Shown here piece after piece: positions 53,995 through 63,060 of a stretch of DNA of 64,000 nt. The number at the start of each line of letters is the position of its first letter. Within the stretch, counting starts at the first letter, position 1. The DNA is taken from the NCBI GenBank assembly GCA_947647505.1, contig CANSKO010000012.1, forward strand, positions 1 to 64,000, given 5' to 3'. The notes under the pieces are model-generated. The model was not told the DNA's origin and made no database searches. It saw nothing but the letters and a program-made list of their open reading frames with translations. This stretch comes from an uncultured Roseburia sp. (GTDB taxonomy: Bacteria; Bacillota; Clostridia; Lachnospirales; Lachnospiraceae). The position numbers and the translations under genes are program-made.

Positions 53995-54903
53995 ATGACA
54001 AAAGTCGTTGGAGTGCGGTTTCGTGGCGCCGGCAAAGTGTATTATTTTGATCCGGCCGCGCTGAATATCAAAGCCGGGGATCATGTGATTGTGGAAACTG
54101 CGCGTGGCGTGGAAATGGGGGCGGTGATTTTAGGCCCGCGGGAAGTGGAAGACGAGAAAGTGGTATCGCCGTTAAAACCCGTCATTCGGGTTGCGACGGA
54201 GGAAGATGAAAAGACGGTTGAAAAGAACCGTGAGAAAGAAAAGGAAGCGTACGCCGTCTGTCTGGATAAAATCGCAAAGCACAATCTGGATATGAAGCTG
54301 GTGGACGTAGAATATACATTTGACAACAATAAGCTGCTGTTTTATTTTACGGCGGACGGGCGGATTGATTTCAGAGAGCTTGTCAAAGATCTTGCCGCCG
54401 TGTTTCGGACGAGAATTGAGCTGCGGCAGATCGGCGTAAGGGATGAGACGAAGATTCTTGGAGGCGTGGGCATCTGTGGAAGAGGGCTGTGCTGCCACAC
54501 GTATCTTTCGGAGTTTGCGCCCGTATCGATTAAGATGGCAAAGGAGCAGAACCTTTCGTTAAATCCGACCAAGATTTCCGGGCTTTGCGGGAGACTGATG
54601 TGCTGCCTGAAAAATGAGCAGGAGACGTATGAATATTTAAACAGCCGTCTGCCGAATATTGGCGATACGGTGACGACGCCGGAAGGATTAAAGGGCGTTG
54701 TACAGAGCGTCAACGTATTGCGGCAGCTTGTGAAGGTCGTCGTTGAAATCGAGGATGAGAAGGAAGCGCGGGAATATAAAGTAAAGGAATTGAAGTTTCA
54801 TTCGAGACGGAAAAAAGACGTGAAGGTTTCCGCGACGGAATTAAAAGAACTGGCGGGGCTGGAAGATCGTGGGGGAAAATCAAAAATTGACGATGGAACG
54901 TAA
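53995..54903 (+). CDS. ricT: RicT/YaaT (PSP1 domain), RNase Y regulator
   Basis: A 302-aa protein with the PSP1 domain. The cysteine-rich block GGVGICGRGLCCHTYL and GLCGRLMCCLKNE provides the cysteines that in Bacillus form part of the [4Fe-4S]-bearing RicAFT complex. That complex steers RNase Y and affects sporulation and competence. Starts after AAAGGAG, one base after holB. Confidence 0.93.
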   Translation: MTKVVGVRFRGAGKVYYFDPAALNIKAGDHVIVETARGVEMGAVILGPREVEDEKVVSPLKPVIRVATEEDEKTVEKNREKEKEAYAVCLDKIAKHNLDMKLVDVEYTFDNNKLLFYFTADGRIDFRELVKDLAAVFRTRIELRQIGVRDETKILGGVGICGRGLCCHTYLSEFAPVSIKMAKEQNLSLNPTKISGLCGRLMCCLKNEQETYEYLNSRLPNIGDTVTTPEGLKGVVQSVNVLRQLVKVVVEIEDEKEAREYKVKELKFHSRRKKDVKVSATELKELAGLEDRGGKSKIDDGT

Positions 54904-55630
54904 GCTAAAGCCGCAGGAGCGCCTGGACGATCTGCACCGTAACGGATACCGTATTATTCAGGATGCGAACCGGTTTTGTTTTGGCATGGACGCCGTGCTG
55001 CTCTGCGGGTTTGCAAAGGTGAAAAAGGGAGAGCGTCTCTTGGATCTTGGCACAGGAACGGGCATTATTCCGATTTTGCTGGAGGCCAGAACAGAAGGAG
55101 AGCATTTTACCGGACTTGAGCTTTTGCCGGAGAGCGCGGATATGGCGGCAAGAAGCGTGGCGTGGAATCGGCTGGAAGAGAAGATCGACATAGTGTGCGG
55201 AGATATCAGGGATGCTTCGAAACGGTTTGGAGCATCCTCTTTTGACGTCATCACGACGAATCCGCCCTATATGATTGGCAGTCACGGGCTTTCTCCGGCA
55301 AACGAAGCGAAGGCGGCGGCGCGGCACGAGGTGTTCTGCACGCTGGATGACGTGCTCCGGGAAAGCGCGAGGCTGCTTGTGCCAAAGGGGCGGTTTTACA
55401 TGGTGCACAGGCCGTTTCGGCTGGCGGAGATTATGGCGAAAATGGTGCAGTATGGACTGGAGCCAAAGCGCATGCAGCTGGTGTATCCATTTGTGGACAG
55501 AGAGCCAAATATGGTGCTGCTGGAGGGGCTTTTGGGCGGCAATTCCAGGCTATGTGTGGAAAAGCCACTGATCGTATATCAAAAAGCCGGCGTATATACG
55601 GATGAAATTTATGATATTTATGGGTATTAG
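54887..55630 (+). CDS. tRNA1(Val) adenine-37 N6-methyltransferase (TrmN6/YabB)
   Basis: About 247 aa. SAM-binding motif LLDLGTGTGIIPILLEA and catalytic TTNPPYM (N-P-P-Y) are plain; DLHRNGYRIIQDANRFCFG is the family N-terminus. The start is uncertain: GTG 54869, TTG 54887 (10 bases after GGGGGA, used here) and ATG 54893 are all in frame, and the gene overlaps ricT. It modifies A37 of tRNA-Val in the family. Confidence 0.88.
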   Translation: MTMERKLKPQERLDDLHRNGYRIIQDANRFCFGMDAVLLCGFAKVKKGERLLDLGTGTGIIPILLEARTEGEHFTGLELLPESADMAARSVAWNRLEEKIDIVCGDIRDASKRFGASSFDVITTNPPYMIGSHGLSPANEAKAAARHEVFCTLDDVLRESARLLVPKGRFYMVHRPFRLAEIMAKMVQYGLEPKRMQLVYPFVDREPNMVLLEGLLGGNSRLCVEKPLIVYQKAGVYTDEIYDIYGY

Positions 55631-55705
55631 AAGGCGAGCGGCTCGGCTGCGGCGCAAAGCTGTGCGAGTGGATTCGCCGGCGCGTGGTTTGAAAAGGAGC
55701 GTTTT

Positions 55706-56554
55706 ATGACGGGAACATTGTATCTGTGCGCGACGCCGATTGGAAATCTGGAAGACATTACGCTGCGTGCGCTGCGGATTTTAAAAGAAGTGGACCTGAT
55801 TGCAGCGGAAGATACGCGCAATTCGAAACGGCTGTTGCATTATTTTGAAATTCAAACGCCGCTGACAAGCTATCACGAGCACAACAAAATAGAAAAAGCG
55901 CATCAGCTTGCCGCAAAGCTTCAGGCGGGATGTAATATTGCGCTGATTACTGACGCTGGGACGCCCGGCATTTCCGATCCGGGCGAGGAGCTTGTGCGGA
56001 TCTGTCTGGATGCGGGCGTTGCCGTTACGTCTCTGCCGGGCGCGTCGGCCTGCATTACGGCGCTTGCCATGTCAGGGCAGAAGACGCGGCGATTTGCGTT
56101 TGAGGCGTTTTTGCCGCGGGAGAAAAAAGAACGCACGGAAGTGTTAAAGGAGATGGAGCGGGACACCCGGACGCTGATTGTATATGAGGCGCCGCATCGT
56201 CTGCAAAAAACGCTTCAGGAATTGTATGAAGCGCTGGGGGATCGTTCGGTTACGGTCTGCCGGGAGCTGACGAAAAAGTTTGAGGAATGCAGGAGGACAA
56301 CGCTTTCTGGCGCTGCGGCCTTGTATCAGGAGACGGAGGCCCGGGGGGAATTTGTGCTGGTCATTGAAGGGAAGGAGAGAAAGGAGCTGCGCAGGGAAGC
56401 GATTGACGCATGGGAGCGGATTCCGGTGAAAGAGCATGTCGCGTCGTATCTGGAAAAGGGAATGGAGAAAAAAGAAGCGATGAAGGCGGCGGCAAAGGAC
56501 AGAGGCGTGAGCAAGCGGGAGATTTATGCGATGCTTTTAAATGACGATGCATAG
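55706..56554 (+). CDS. rsmI: 16S rRNA (cytidine-1402-2'-O)-methyltransferase
   Basis: A 282-aa tetrapyrrole-methylase-fold enzyme. Motifs LYLCATPIGNLEDITLRAL, AAEDTRNSKRLL, ALITDAGTPGISDPG and SLPGASACITALA are the conserved RsmI blocks. It 2'-O-methylates C1402 in the ribosomal decoding centre, together with RsmH. It is the last gene of the yaaO-to-rsmI run, with AAAGGAGCG before its ATG and a strong terminator right after. Confidence 0.96.
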   Translation: MTGTLYLCATPIGNLEDITLRALRILKEVDLIAAEDTRNSKRLLHYFEIQTPLTSYHEHNKIEKAHQLAAKLQAGCNIALITDAGTPGISDPGEELVRICLDAGVAVTSLPGASACITALAMSGQKTRRFAFEAFLPREKKERTEVLKEMERDTRTLIVYEAPHRLQKTLQELYEALGDRSVTVCRELTKKFEECRRTTLSGAAALYQETEARGEFVLVIEGKERKELRREAIDAWERIPVKEHVASYLEKGMEKKEAMKAAAKDRGVSKREIYAMLLNDDA

Positions 56555-56590
56555 GCGGCAGGAAACGGGCGTTTTCCTGCCGCCTTTCGG
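56554..56590 (+). terminator. Terminator of the rsmI operon
   Basis: GGCGGCAGGAAA pairs with TTTCCTGCCGCC and runs into TTTCGG. Confidence 0.85.
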
Positions 56591-56597
56591 TCCGGAC

Positions 56598-58379
56598 TTA
56601 TTCGGATGTTGCGTCAGATCCGCTGTAGTAGCTTTTTAAATATTTTTTTACGATGGAAAATGGCGCCGGTCCAATCCGGATGACGGCTTGATGGAAGGCG
56701 CGGTCGGAGTAGTCTGCGCCAAATGCCTGTTTTGCATAGTCTTTCAATTCCAGAAATTCCAGATAGCCAATGTAGTATTTGAGGTAATGGGCAGGCTCTT
56801 CCACGATCAGCTCATAGATGCTTTTTATGGCCGTCTCATCGGTGATGCCGAAGTTACGCAGGAACAGGGTGGCGTCGGCAAGCTTCCAGCCGTCATAGTG
56901 AATGCCCATATCCAAAGACGCGTAAAGGCTTAGCAGGGCGGACTGATTGTACATCAGCATGTCGGCCGTATCCTCCGGCAGTCCGGCATAGCGATAGGAG
57001 AGCATTTCCACGTACGTCGCCCAGCCTTCGACGTAGCCGGGATATCCCAGCAGGGCGCGTATGGGCGCAAGGCCGGCCTGATAAGAGCCGGTTGTCTGAT
57101 AGAGATGGCCGGGAAAGCCTTCGTGCGCAAGTGTGGTAAAGAGCTGTATGCCGGTATAGAGGCTGCGCCGGTTGAGGTAAATAACGTTGCGGCTGATGTC
57201 GTCCAGCGGCGCAGTCAGGTAGAAGGCCGGCGCAAGCGTCTGCTCCAGAGATTTATGTACATAATTCACTTCATAGGATGTATTGGAGGCCGGTGGGAAT
57301 TCGGATTGCATGGCTTCCATCAGATGATCCAGGATGGCGCGTGGCTCTTCCAGGGAAAGCGTTGGATTGTCCTGCCCCAAAAGCGCAGGATTGGCGGCAA
57401 GCAGCTTTTGCAGCGCGGCCATATCCAGATTGCGTTTTTGCTCTGTCTTTTTCTGCAACGCTTCGATGCTTTTGGAGGAACCGGTGGCGGAGCGCACGAG
57501 AGACGCATAATAGGCTTTTCCTTCGGGATAATGGCACAACCCCGCGTCATTTTGTCCCGAATCCCGCAGCTGCTGTATAGCCGCTTCAAGCTTTTGATAG
57601 GCCGGAATGACGGAGTTTTTTATGAGAGAAGCGTTTTGCCTTTTGTAAAGCGCTTTTTTTTCGGCTGAAAGGCCGGACACCTCCTGGATGCGGCTGTTGA
57701 ATGTGCGGATCAGAAAATGCTTTTTCGGCTTTGCAGTGAAATTCTGACAGGCTTCGATCACGGCGTCGGCCGCATACGCAGGCATAAACAGGCCTTCTTT
57801 GGATTTTTCCCGTTCGAACTGAATGATTTCTTCGAAATAATCCTCTACGCAGGTAAGCAGGGCAAGGTAATCCGTGACGTCGCAGGGGGAATCAAATGCA
57901 TATTCCGCCAGCAATACGGGAAGCTCGGAATGCGTGCCCGTAGTGGGGCGCAGAGGTTCGTCGTAATAGTAAAAAGAAGAAGCCAGTCTGCTTTTTTCGC
58001 AGTGATCGTTTAAGACGTCGCAGATCAGCTGCTGGCGGGAGCTTAAGGCGTCGTAATCGAAGGCGGCAAGCGCGGCGGCGATATTTTCCGTGGCGGCAGC
58101 CGCACGTTTGGCTTCTTCTCTGGAACATCGCCCCAGCGAGATTTTGTGGCTGTCGATGCCGTAGCTTTTGGGGTCGGCAAGCGTGAAATGCAGATTGATG
58201 GTGTTTTCCTGCATTTCTTCTCGAAAGAGCCGGTCGGCATATTCGTCAAAGGACCGCTGCTCCTTCAGAAGCAAATGGGAGGAAATCAGATCGACGGGCG
58301 TGCCGCAGGACGTAAGGCCCGCGCACAGGCACAGAAGGGCAAGCAGCCCGGAAAGAAATCTTTTTTTTATGTTTGACAT
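56598..58379 (-). CDS. DUF885-family lipoprotein, likely zinc peptidase-like
   Basis: About 593 aa from the ATG at 58379 (AGGAG upstream on the minus strand); the longer frame to 58529 lacks a signal. The N-terminus is a lipoprotein signal (LLALLCLCAGLTSC, lipobox L-T-S-C). The DUF885 domain follows, with the gluzincin-like motif TLAHEGFPGHLYQ and the block YVEGWATYVEM, in which Glu and His would hold zinc. The family includes putative cell-surface peptidases. It is single-gene and convergent to rsmI. Confidence 0.87.
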   Translation of the reverse strand: MSNIKKRFLSGLLALLCLCAGLTSCGTPVDLISSHLLLKEQRSFDEYADRLFREEMQENTINLHFTLADPKSYGIDSHKISLGRCSREEAKRAAAATENIAAALAAFDYDALSSRQQLICDVLNDHCEKSRLASSFYYYDEPLRPTTGTHSELPVLLAEYAFDSPCDVTDYLALLTCVEDYFEEIIQFEREKSKEGLFMPAYAADAVIEACQNFTAKPKKHFLIRTFNSRIQEVSGLSAEKKALYKRQNASLIKNSVIPAYQKLEAAIQQLRDSGQNDAGLCHYPEGKAYYASLVRSATGSSKSIEALQKKTEQKRNLDMAALQKLLAANPALLGQDNPTLSLEEPRAILDHLMEAMQSEFPPASNTSYEVNYVHKSLEQTLAPAFYLTAPLDDISRNVIYLNRRSLYTGIQLFTTLAHEGFPGHLYQTTGSYQAGLAPIRALLGYPGYVEGWATYVEMLSYRYAGLPEDTADMLMYNQSALLSLYASLDMGIHYDGWKLADATLFLRNFGITDETAIKSIYELIVEEPAHYLKYYIGYLEFLELKDYAKQAFGADYSDRAFHQAVIRIGPAPFSIVKKYLKSYYSGSDATSE

Positions 58380-58542
58380 AGCATACAGCTCCTGTCCGTG
58401 GCGCGGCCAGTGTATGGACGCCGAACGGGTTGTTTTACTGCAATATATGAAGCGCTGCACGGGAATATGAACGGGAATTTGCAGCTCATACGGGCGCGGG
58501 CGCAGGCATAGTCTGATAGAAAGAAGCAATGCGGAGAACAGT

Positions 58543-59217
58543 ATGCATTATTTATGGGGCTTTATGATTCTGATTGGAGTGGTGTATGCCGCGTTTCATG
58601 GAACGCTGCCGGAGGTTACGGAAGCGGCGATTAGTTCGGCAAAAGAAGCGGTGACGCTTGGCATCAGCATGATGGGCGTGATGGCGCTTTGGGTGGGCGT
58701 GATGCGGATTGCGGAAAAGGCCGGAATCATCGAAAGCGCGACGAAAGCGCTGATGCCGTTTCTGCGGTTCTTTTTTCCGAATATACCAAAGGATCATCCG
58801 GCGAACCGCTATATTGCAACAAATATGATTGCCAATGTATTTGGGCTTGGGTGGGCGGCGACGCCTGCGGGGTTAAAGGCGATGGAGGCGCTTTCGGAGC
58901 TGGAGGAGGAGCGGCGGGAAGCGAAGGGCAGAAAAGAGGCGGCTTTCAGACAGCGGAAAGCAGGAGGAAAAGCGTGTTTTGGAAGGAAGGAGAAAGAGCG
59001 GATGGCCGTGCCAAAGGGCGTGGCAAGCAATGAGATGTGTACGTTTTTAATCATCAACATTTCTTCCTTGCAGCTAATATCTGTGAATATGCTGGCTTAC
59101 AGAAGTCAGTATGGGAGCGTGAATCCGTCTGCGGTTGTAGGACCGGGGATTTTGGCTACGATTGTGAGCACGCTTGCGGCAATTATATTTTGTAAAATTA
59201 TGAGCCGAACGGGATAA
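58543..59217 (+). CDS. spmA: Spore maturation protein A (SpmA-like nucleoside-recognition membrane protein)
   Basis: A 224-aa membrane protein. The Gate/nucleoside-recognition pattern is visible: TEAAISSAKEAVTLGISMMG, GVMRIAEKAGI and the segment ATNMIANVFGLGWAATPAGL. In Bacillus SpmA and SpmB act in spore-core dehydration and are adjacent. Here SpmB does not follow; the next genes are HipA-like. A basic, low-complexity stretch (EERREAKGRKEAAFRQRKAG) is inserted in the usual loop. Confidence 0.87.
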   Translation: MHYLWGFMILIGVVYAAFHGTLPEVTEAAISSAKEAVTLGISMMGVMALWVGVMRIAEKAGIIESATKALMPFLRFFFPNIPKDHPANRYIATNMIANVFGLGWAATPAGLKAMEALSELEEERREAKGRKEAAFRQRKAGGKACFGRKEKERMAVPKGVASNEMCTFLIINISSLQLISVNMLAYRSQYGSVNPSAVVGPGILATIVSTLAAIIFCKIMSRTG

Positions 59218-59300
59218 TTTTAAATTGAAAAAGACAGTGTAAGCGTTCATAATAAGATCATATGCATTATGAGAGTATTATGGAAAGGAAGATAACGAAG

Positions 59301-60176
59301 ATGAAAGATTTTTCGCATTGGAAGGAATACGAGGGGGCATCAGAAGGAAGCGGTCGAAGTGAAAAATTATGGTTAATCAATCCGGATACAAATCAAACAG
59401 GGTTATTTAAATATAAAAAGGATGTAGAAACAACGGATCATGCATCAGAATGCATTGCGAGTGATATTGCGGGATTAATTGGAATTCCATGCGCAAAATT
59501 TGAAATAGGGATGTTTCAGGGAAGAGAAGGTTCGATGAGTTATAATATTGTTGAACGTGAAAGTATCACATTAATCGAAGGGATTTACGGCATAAGCCTG
59601 TTCTATAACAATTATGATTCTGAAAAACTTATGGATAGCAAGACCGGTGAAAAATATTCGCTGGAAATGATAGAAAAAATATTGCATGTATTTGGACTTT
59701 TTGAAGAATTTTTATCTATTTTAGTTTTCGATTATTTAATAGGAAATACAGACAGGCATCAGAGTAACTGGGCTTTTCTTAAGGAAAATAAAAGGATAAC
59801 ATTAAGTCCGTTATATGATAATAGTTCATCGCTTTGTGCATATGTATCTGAAGCGAAAATCAATCAATATCTGGGAAAAGATCGGATGTTATGGAACTCA
59901 TTAGTAGATACGAAATCAAAATCACGGATTAGAATTACTGTCAGTGATCAGAGGCTTCCTACTCATGCAGAGGTATTAACATATCTTAGAAAAATGTATT
60001 ATAATCAGACAGAGAATGTAGTAAACAATATAGAAAAATTTGTGACAGAGGAGAATATTTGTGATATACTTAATAGATATGATGAAGTTTTATCAGAAAA
60101 AAGAAAACTGCTTATAAAAAAGTATCTATTGTCTAAAATACGTATTATGAGCGCTATTTATAAAGGAAAGGAGTAG
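59301..60176 (+). CDS. HipA/CtkA-like kinase
   Basis: About 291 aa from the ATG at 59301 (AAGGAAG 8 bases upstream; ATGs at 59262 and 59280 are alternatives). The kinase-like catalytic loop FDYLIGNTDRHQSNWAFL has the HipA-type Asp and Asn, and SPLYDNSSSL is the metal-binding D-N segment. KLWLINPDTNQTGLFKYKK would be the nucleotide-binding strand region. HipA relatives phosphorylate glutamyl-tRNA synthetase or other targets to halt growth. The DNA is clearly more AT-rich than the flanks. No HipB-type HTH antitoxin is adjacent; a HIRAN-domain protein follows at 1 base. Confidence 0.83.
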   Translation: MKDFSHWKEYEGASEGSGRSEKLWLINPDTNQTGLFKYKKDVETTDHASECIASDIAGLIGIPCAKFEIGMFQGREGSMSYNIVERESITLIEGIYGISLFYNNYDSEKLMDSKTGEKYSLEMIEKILHVFGLFEEFLSILVFDYLIGNTDRHQSNWAFLKENKRITLSPLYDNSSSLCAYVSEAKINQYLGKDRMLWNSLVDTKSKSRIRITVSDQRLPTHAEVLTYLRKMYYNQTENVVNNIEKFVTEENICDILNRYDEVLSEKRKLLIKKYLLSKIRIMSAIYKGKE

Positions 60177-60177
60177 A

Positions 60178-60873
60178 GTGATGTCACAAAGAGATGGCAG
60201 AGATTATCTATATTTGATTTGGAAATCTGAGCAATCCAGAAAACAATATGTAGTTGGGCAGCTGATAAAAAACGGACAGTTTGAATTTCAATATGTCAAA
60301 GATATTAAGGATGCGATAAATGACGGCTTTACACCTTTGCTGTGTTTTCCAGATATAGATAACGTATATACAGACACAAAACTGTTTTCCGTTTTTGCAA
60401 GCCGCCTGCCAGATAAAAAAAGAAAAGATATTCAAAATATTTTGGAGAAATATGGTTTAGAAGAATATGACGAATATATGATGCTGAAAAGGAGCGGCGC
60501 AAGACTGCCAATTGACAGCCTTGAGTTTATAGATCCGATATTAAATATAGAGGAAAGTGGAAAGAGAATTTTTTTTATAGCAGGGGTCAGGCATTATCTT
60601 GAATGTAAGGGGGATAATTGCAGGAATGCCGTCACGGTTACAAGAGGCGATGAAATTGTATTAAAGAGAGAGCCGGATAATCGGTATGATCCATATGCTG
60701 TCCAGATGTTGGATGTATCAGGGCATATTCTGGGTTATGTTCCAGGATATTATAGCGAAGGGGTGTCCAGGATGCTGATGGAGAATAAAAGAGTGACATG
60801 CCATGTTTACAATGTTGATAAGAATAAAAATTGTAATGAATGTATGAAGGCCATTATAAAATTTGAGTCTTAA
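60178..60873 (+). CDS. HIRAN-domain protein paired with the HipA-like kinase
   Basis: A 231-aa protein. The last ~100 residues form a HIRAN domain (FFIAGVRHYLEC, GDEIVLKREPDNRYDPYAVQ, GHILGYVPGYYSEGVSRML), a fold that in helicases binds DNA 3' ends. The N-terminal ~125 residues (KSEQSRKQYVVGQLIKNGQF, LLCFPDIDNVYT, FSVFASRLPDKKRKDI) resemble the N-terminal lobe of HipA-type proteins, so the pair may be a split HipA. It starts two bases after the kinase stop and shares its AT-rich composition. A role as antitoxin or substrate adaptor is a guess. Confidence 0.8.
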   Translation: MMSQRDGRDYLYLIWKSEQSRKQYVVGQLIKNGQFEFQYVKDIKDAINDGFTPLLCFPDIDNVYTDTKLFSVFASRLPDKKRKDIQNILEKYGLEEYDEYMMLKRSGARLPIDSLEFIDPILNIEESGKRIFFIAGVRHYLECKGDNCRNAVTVTRGDEIVLKREPDNRYDPYAVQMLDVSGHILGYVPGYYSEGVSRMLMENKRVTCHVYNVDKNKNCNECMKAIIKFES

Positions 60874-60891
60874 ATATATGTTTATGGCAGT

Positions 60892-60924
60892 AAAAAACAG
60901 AGAGTTTAAGGCTCTCTGTTTTTG
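60892..60924. terminator. Terminator of the HipA-HIRAN pair
   Basis: AAAAACAGAGAG-TTTAAGG-CTCTCTGTTTTT forms a perfect stem and may also serve the convergent MFS gene. Confidence 0.85.
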
Positions 60925-60972
60925 TATCAATGGGAGCTTTCGAAGCCAAAGAGGAGCAACGGAAAGCGAATA

Positions 60973-62223
60973 TTACGGAGCTGCCGAAAATTTATAAAAA
61001 ACCGATCTTGCGCCAAGCGCAAGCGCAAGCGACGTAATGCCGGAGAACAGGACGACGGCATATTCAAATCCTCTGCAAAGCTCGAACAGAACGCCATACC
61101 ATGCATTGCCAAGAGGCTGCGCGCACATAGAAACGGTAAGGATAACCGCAATGACCTTGCCGATGAGCTGCTGCGGCGTTTCCGCCTGTATAAACGTCAT
61201 CATCTGCACGGTGAAAATGGTGGAGCATGCCATGATCAGAAAGCAGCATATTGTGAGCGTCAGATACGGAAGCATGCCAGAGGAAGAAAAGCGCAGCGCG
61301 GCGGCGATCGGAAAGACGCATACAGCGCAGCTGGTCAGGAGAGAGCCGGATTTTCGAAGAGACAGTCTGCCGGAGAAGATACCGGCGCATATGCCGCCTG
61401 CCAGTCCTCCCGCAGCCAGAGCGCCCTGTGCATAGCCGTACAGCCTGTTTGCCAGATTTGCTTCAAAATCGAAAATTTCCGTGATCAGATACGGCAATGC
61501 GACAAGAATCATCGCGGACAAAAATAAATTGACGCCGCAGACAATCAGGAGGACCTTTCCGATGATGGGACGATCTTTCCAGATAAAACGAAGGCTCTGC
61601 ACAAAATCCGTTTTGACGGTGCGCCATATGCTGCCTTCTGAACGATGGGGTTCAAATGGAATCGCGAGAAAAAGCTCCATGACTGCGGAGAGGAAAAAGC
61701 AGACCATGCAAATCATAAGGACGGCGTTCAGCCCATACGCGCTGTACAAAATGCCGCCCAGCACGGGGCCGGTTAAAGCGGCAAAAGAGCTTATGGTATT
61801 GATAATAGAATTTGCCGCCATAAGATGGTCCGGCTTTACCAGCGCAGGGATGCTTGCCTGTACGGACGGCTGGTATGCGCTTGCAATGCCGTATAACAGC
61901 ATCAGCGCAGCCGTCAAAGGGAGGATGGGATTTCCTGTATGCATCAGCAGAGAAAAGGCCAGAATGACCGCCGCGGTAAAGAAATCGAGCGCGACCATGA
62001 TGTTTCGTTTATTGATCCGGTCCGCCACAATGCCGCCGATTGGCGACAGCAGAATAGCGGGAAGAAACGCGCACGCCGTAACCGTTCCATAAAGTGCGGA
62101 AGAGCCTGTCAGATTCAATACATACAAGGGCAGCGCAAACCGCAGCGCAGCGTTGCCAAACAGCGAGATAATCTGTCCAATGACAAGGATCGTAAAATTT
62201 TTGGAAAAAAGCGTGTGATGCAT
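60973..62223 (-). CDS. MFS transporter, enterobactin/macrolide-exporter-like
   Basis: A 416-aa protein with twelve predicted helices. LFSKNFTILVIGQIISLFGN at the start, the loop LSPIGGIVADRINKRNIM and the mid-protein QPSVQASIPALVKPDHLMAA are typical of the EntS/macrolide-efflux-like MFS group. Its neighbour on the same strand is a TetR regulator, and a palindrome CATACCG-N5-CGGTATG (62259-62277) lies just upstream, so it is probably a regulated drug or metabolite exporter. Confidence 0.88.
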   Translation of the reverse strand: MHHTLFSKNFTILVIGQIISLFGNAALRFALPLYVLNLTGSSALYGTVTACAFLPAILLSPIGGIVADRINKRNIMVALDFFTAAVILAFSLLMHTGNPILPLTAALMLLYGIASAYQPSVQASIPALVKPDHLMAANSIINTISSFAALTGPVLGGILYSAYGLNAVLMICMVCFFLSAVMELFLAIPFEPHRSEGSIWRTVKTDFVQSLRFIWKDRPIIGKVLLIVCGVNLFLSAMILVALPYLITEIFDFEANLANRLYGYAQGALAAGGLAGGICAGIFSGRLSLRKSGSLLTSCAVCVFPIAAALRFSSSGMLPYLTLTICCFLIMACSTIFTVQMMTFIQAETPQQLIGKVIAVILTVSMCAQPLGNAWYGVLFELCRGFEYAVVLFSGITSLALALGARSVFYKFSAAP

Positions 62224-62258
62224 GAGTGCATAACCTCCATAGAAAATTTTTTCTCATT

Positions 62259-62277
62259 CATACCGCTGGTCGGTATG
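62259..62277. promoter_or_regulatory. TetR-type operator before the MFS gene
   Basis: CATACCG-CTGGT-CGGTATG is a perfect 7-base dyad located between the tetR stop and the MFS start. Confidence 0.65.
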
Positions 62278-62318
62278 TATTGGGGGAAAAATTTTCCGCC
62301 CGTTTGACGGGGCAGAAA

Positions 62319-62972
62319 TTATTTTCGCCTGTGATAAAGCGCCGTCAGCTCCTGTAGACGCGCGAGTATTTCGTCGTCTAAAATATCCAGCCCAAATCCC
62401 CGCATCATCTGTCCAAACACCATAAATTTACGAAGGGAGTCTTCTTCGGAGCTGTTAAATATCATGGGGTTCATCCAGACGTTTGCCGCAAGCAAAATCA
62501 GTTCCGCCAGCTGCTTTGGATGCTCCGTTTCAATCGAGCCGTCTGAAATGCCCTGTTGCAGAATGGGCAGAATATACTGCGGCACAGCATGTTCGATTGT
62601 GTCGTACAGGAGGCCGAAAAGCAGCTTTGGATTATTATGAAAATCGGGGGCGGCTGTAAATATGTCATTTTGCACGGGACGGCTGATCGAGGCTTTGAAT
62701 ATAGTATGCAGCTTTTCTCTGCCGGTTAAGTCCGTTCGGTCCCGGATGGCGGCAAGCATCTGGTTGGATTCCGCCGTGATTCGTTCGGTAACGGCGATTA
62801 AAATGTCTTCTTTTGATTTAAAATGATGATAAATTGCGCCTTTGCTTAATCCGCCTAAATGATCGATGATATCCTGTATGGACGTATGCTCGTACCCTTT
62901 TTCCATAAACAGGCGATAGGCGACATCCAAAATGAAATGGACGGTTTCTTCCGGATGCTTGTTTCTTGCCAC
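62319..62972 (-). CDS. TetR-family transcriptional regulator
   Basis: About 217 aa from a GTG at 62972-62970, which follows GGGAGAG; this gives the usual short N-terminus before the DNA-binding helices. The HTH ILDVAYRLFMEKGYEHTSIQ then IIDHLGGLSKGAIYHHFKSK is a textbook TetR N-terminal domain. The C-terminal ligand domain is unassigned. It likely represses itself and the MFS gene through the ATAC-rich palindromes at 62991-63013 and 62259-62277. Confidence 0.92.
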   Translation of the reverse strand: MARNKHPEETVHFILDVAYRLFMEKGYEHTSIQDIIDHLGGLSKGAIYHHFKSKEDILIAVTERITAESNQMLAAIRDRTDLTGREKLHTIFKASISRPVQNDIFTAAPDFHNNPKLLFGLLYDTIEHAVPQYILPILQQGISDGSIETEHPKQLAELILLAANVWMNPMIFNSSEEDSLRKFMVFGQMMRGFGLDILDDEILARLQELTALYHRRK

Positions 62973-62990
62973 GTCTTTTCTCTCTCCCTT

Positions 62991-63043
62991 TATACATACC
63001 AATAGTATGTATAAAAAATAGCATACGATATACGGTTTGTCAA
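62991..63043 (-). promoter_or_regulatory. tetR promoter and operator
   Basis: On the minus strand TTGACA (63043-63038) and TATTTT (63020-63015) are 17 bp apart. The palindrome TATACATAC-N5-GTATGTATA (62991-63013) lies just after the -10, where binding would block initiation. Confidence 0.65.
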
Positions 63044-63060
63044 GACGTTTGATGGAGATT

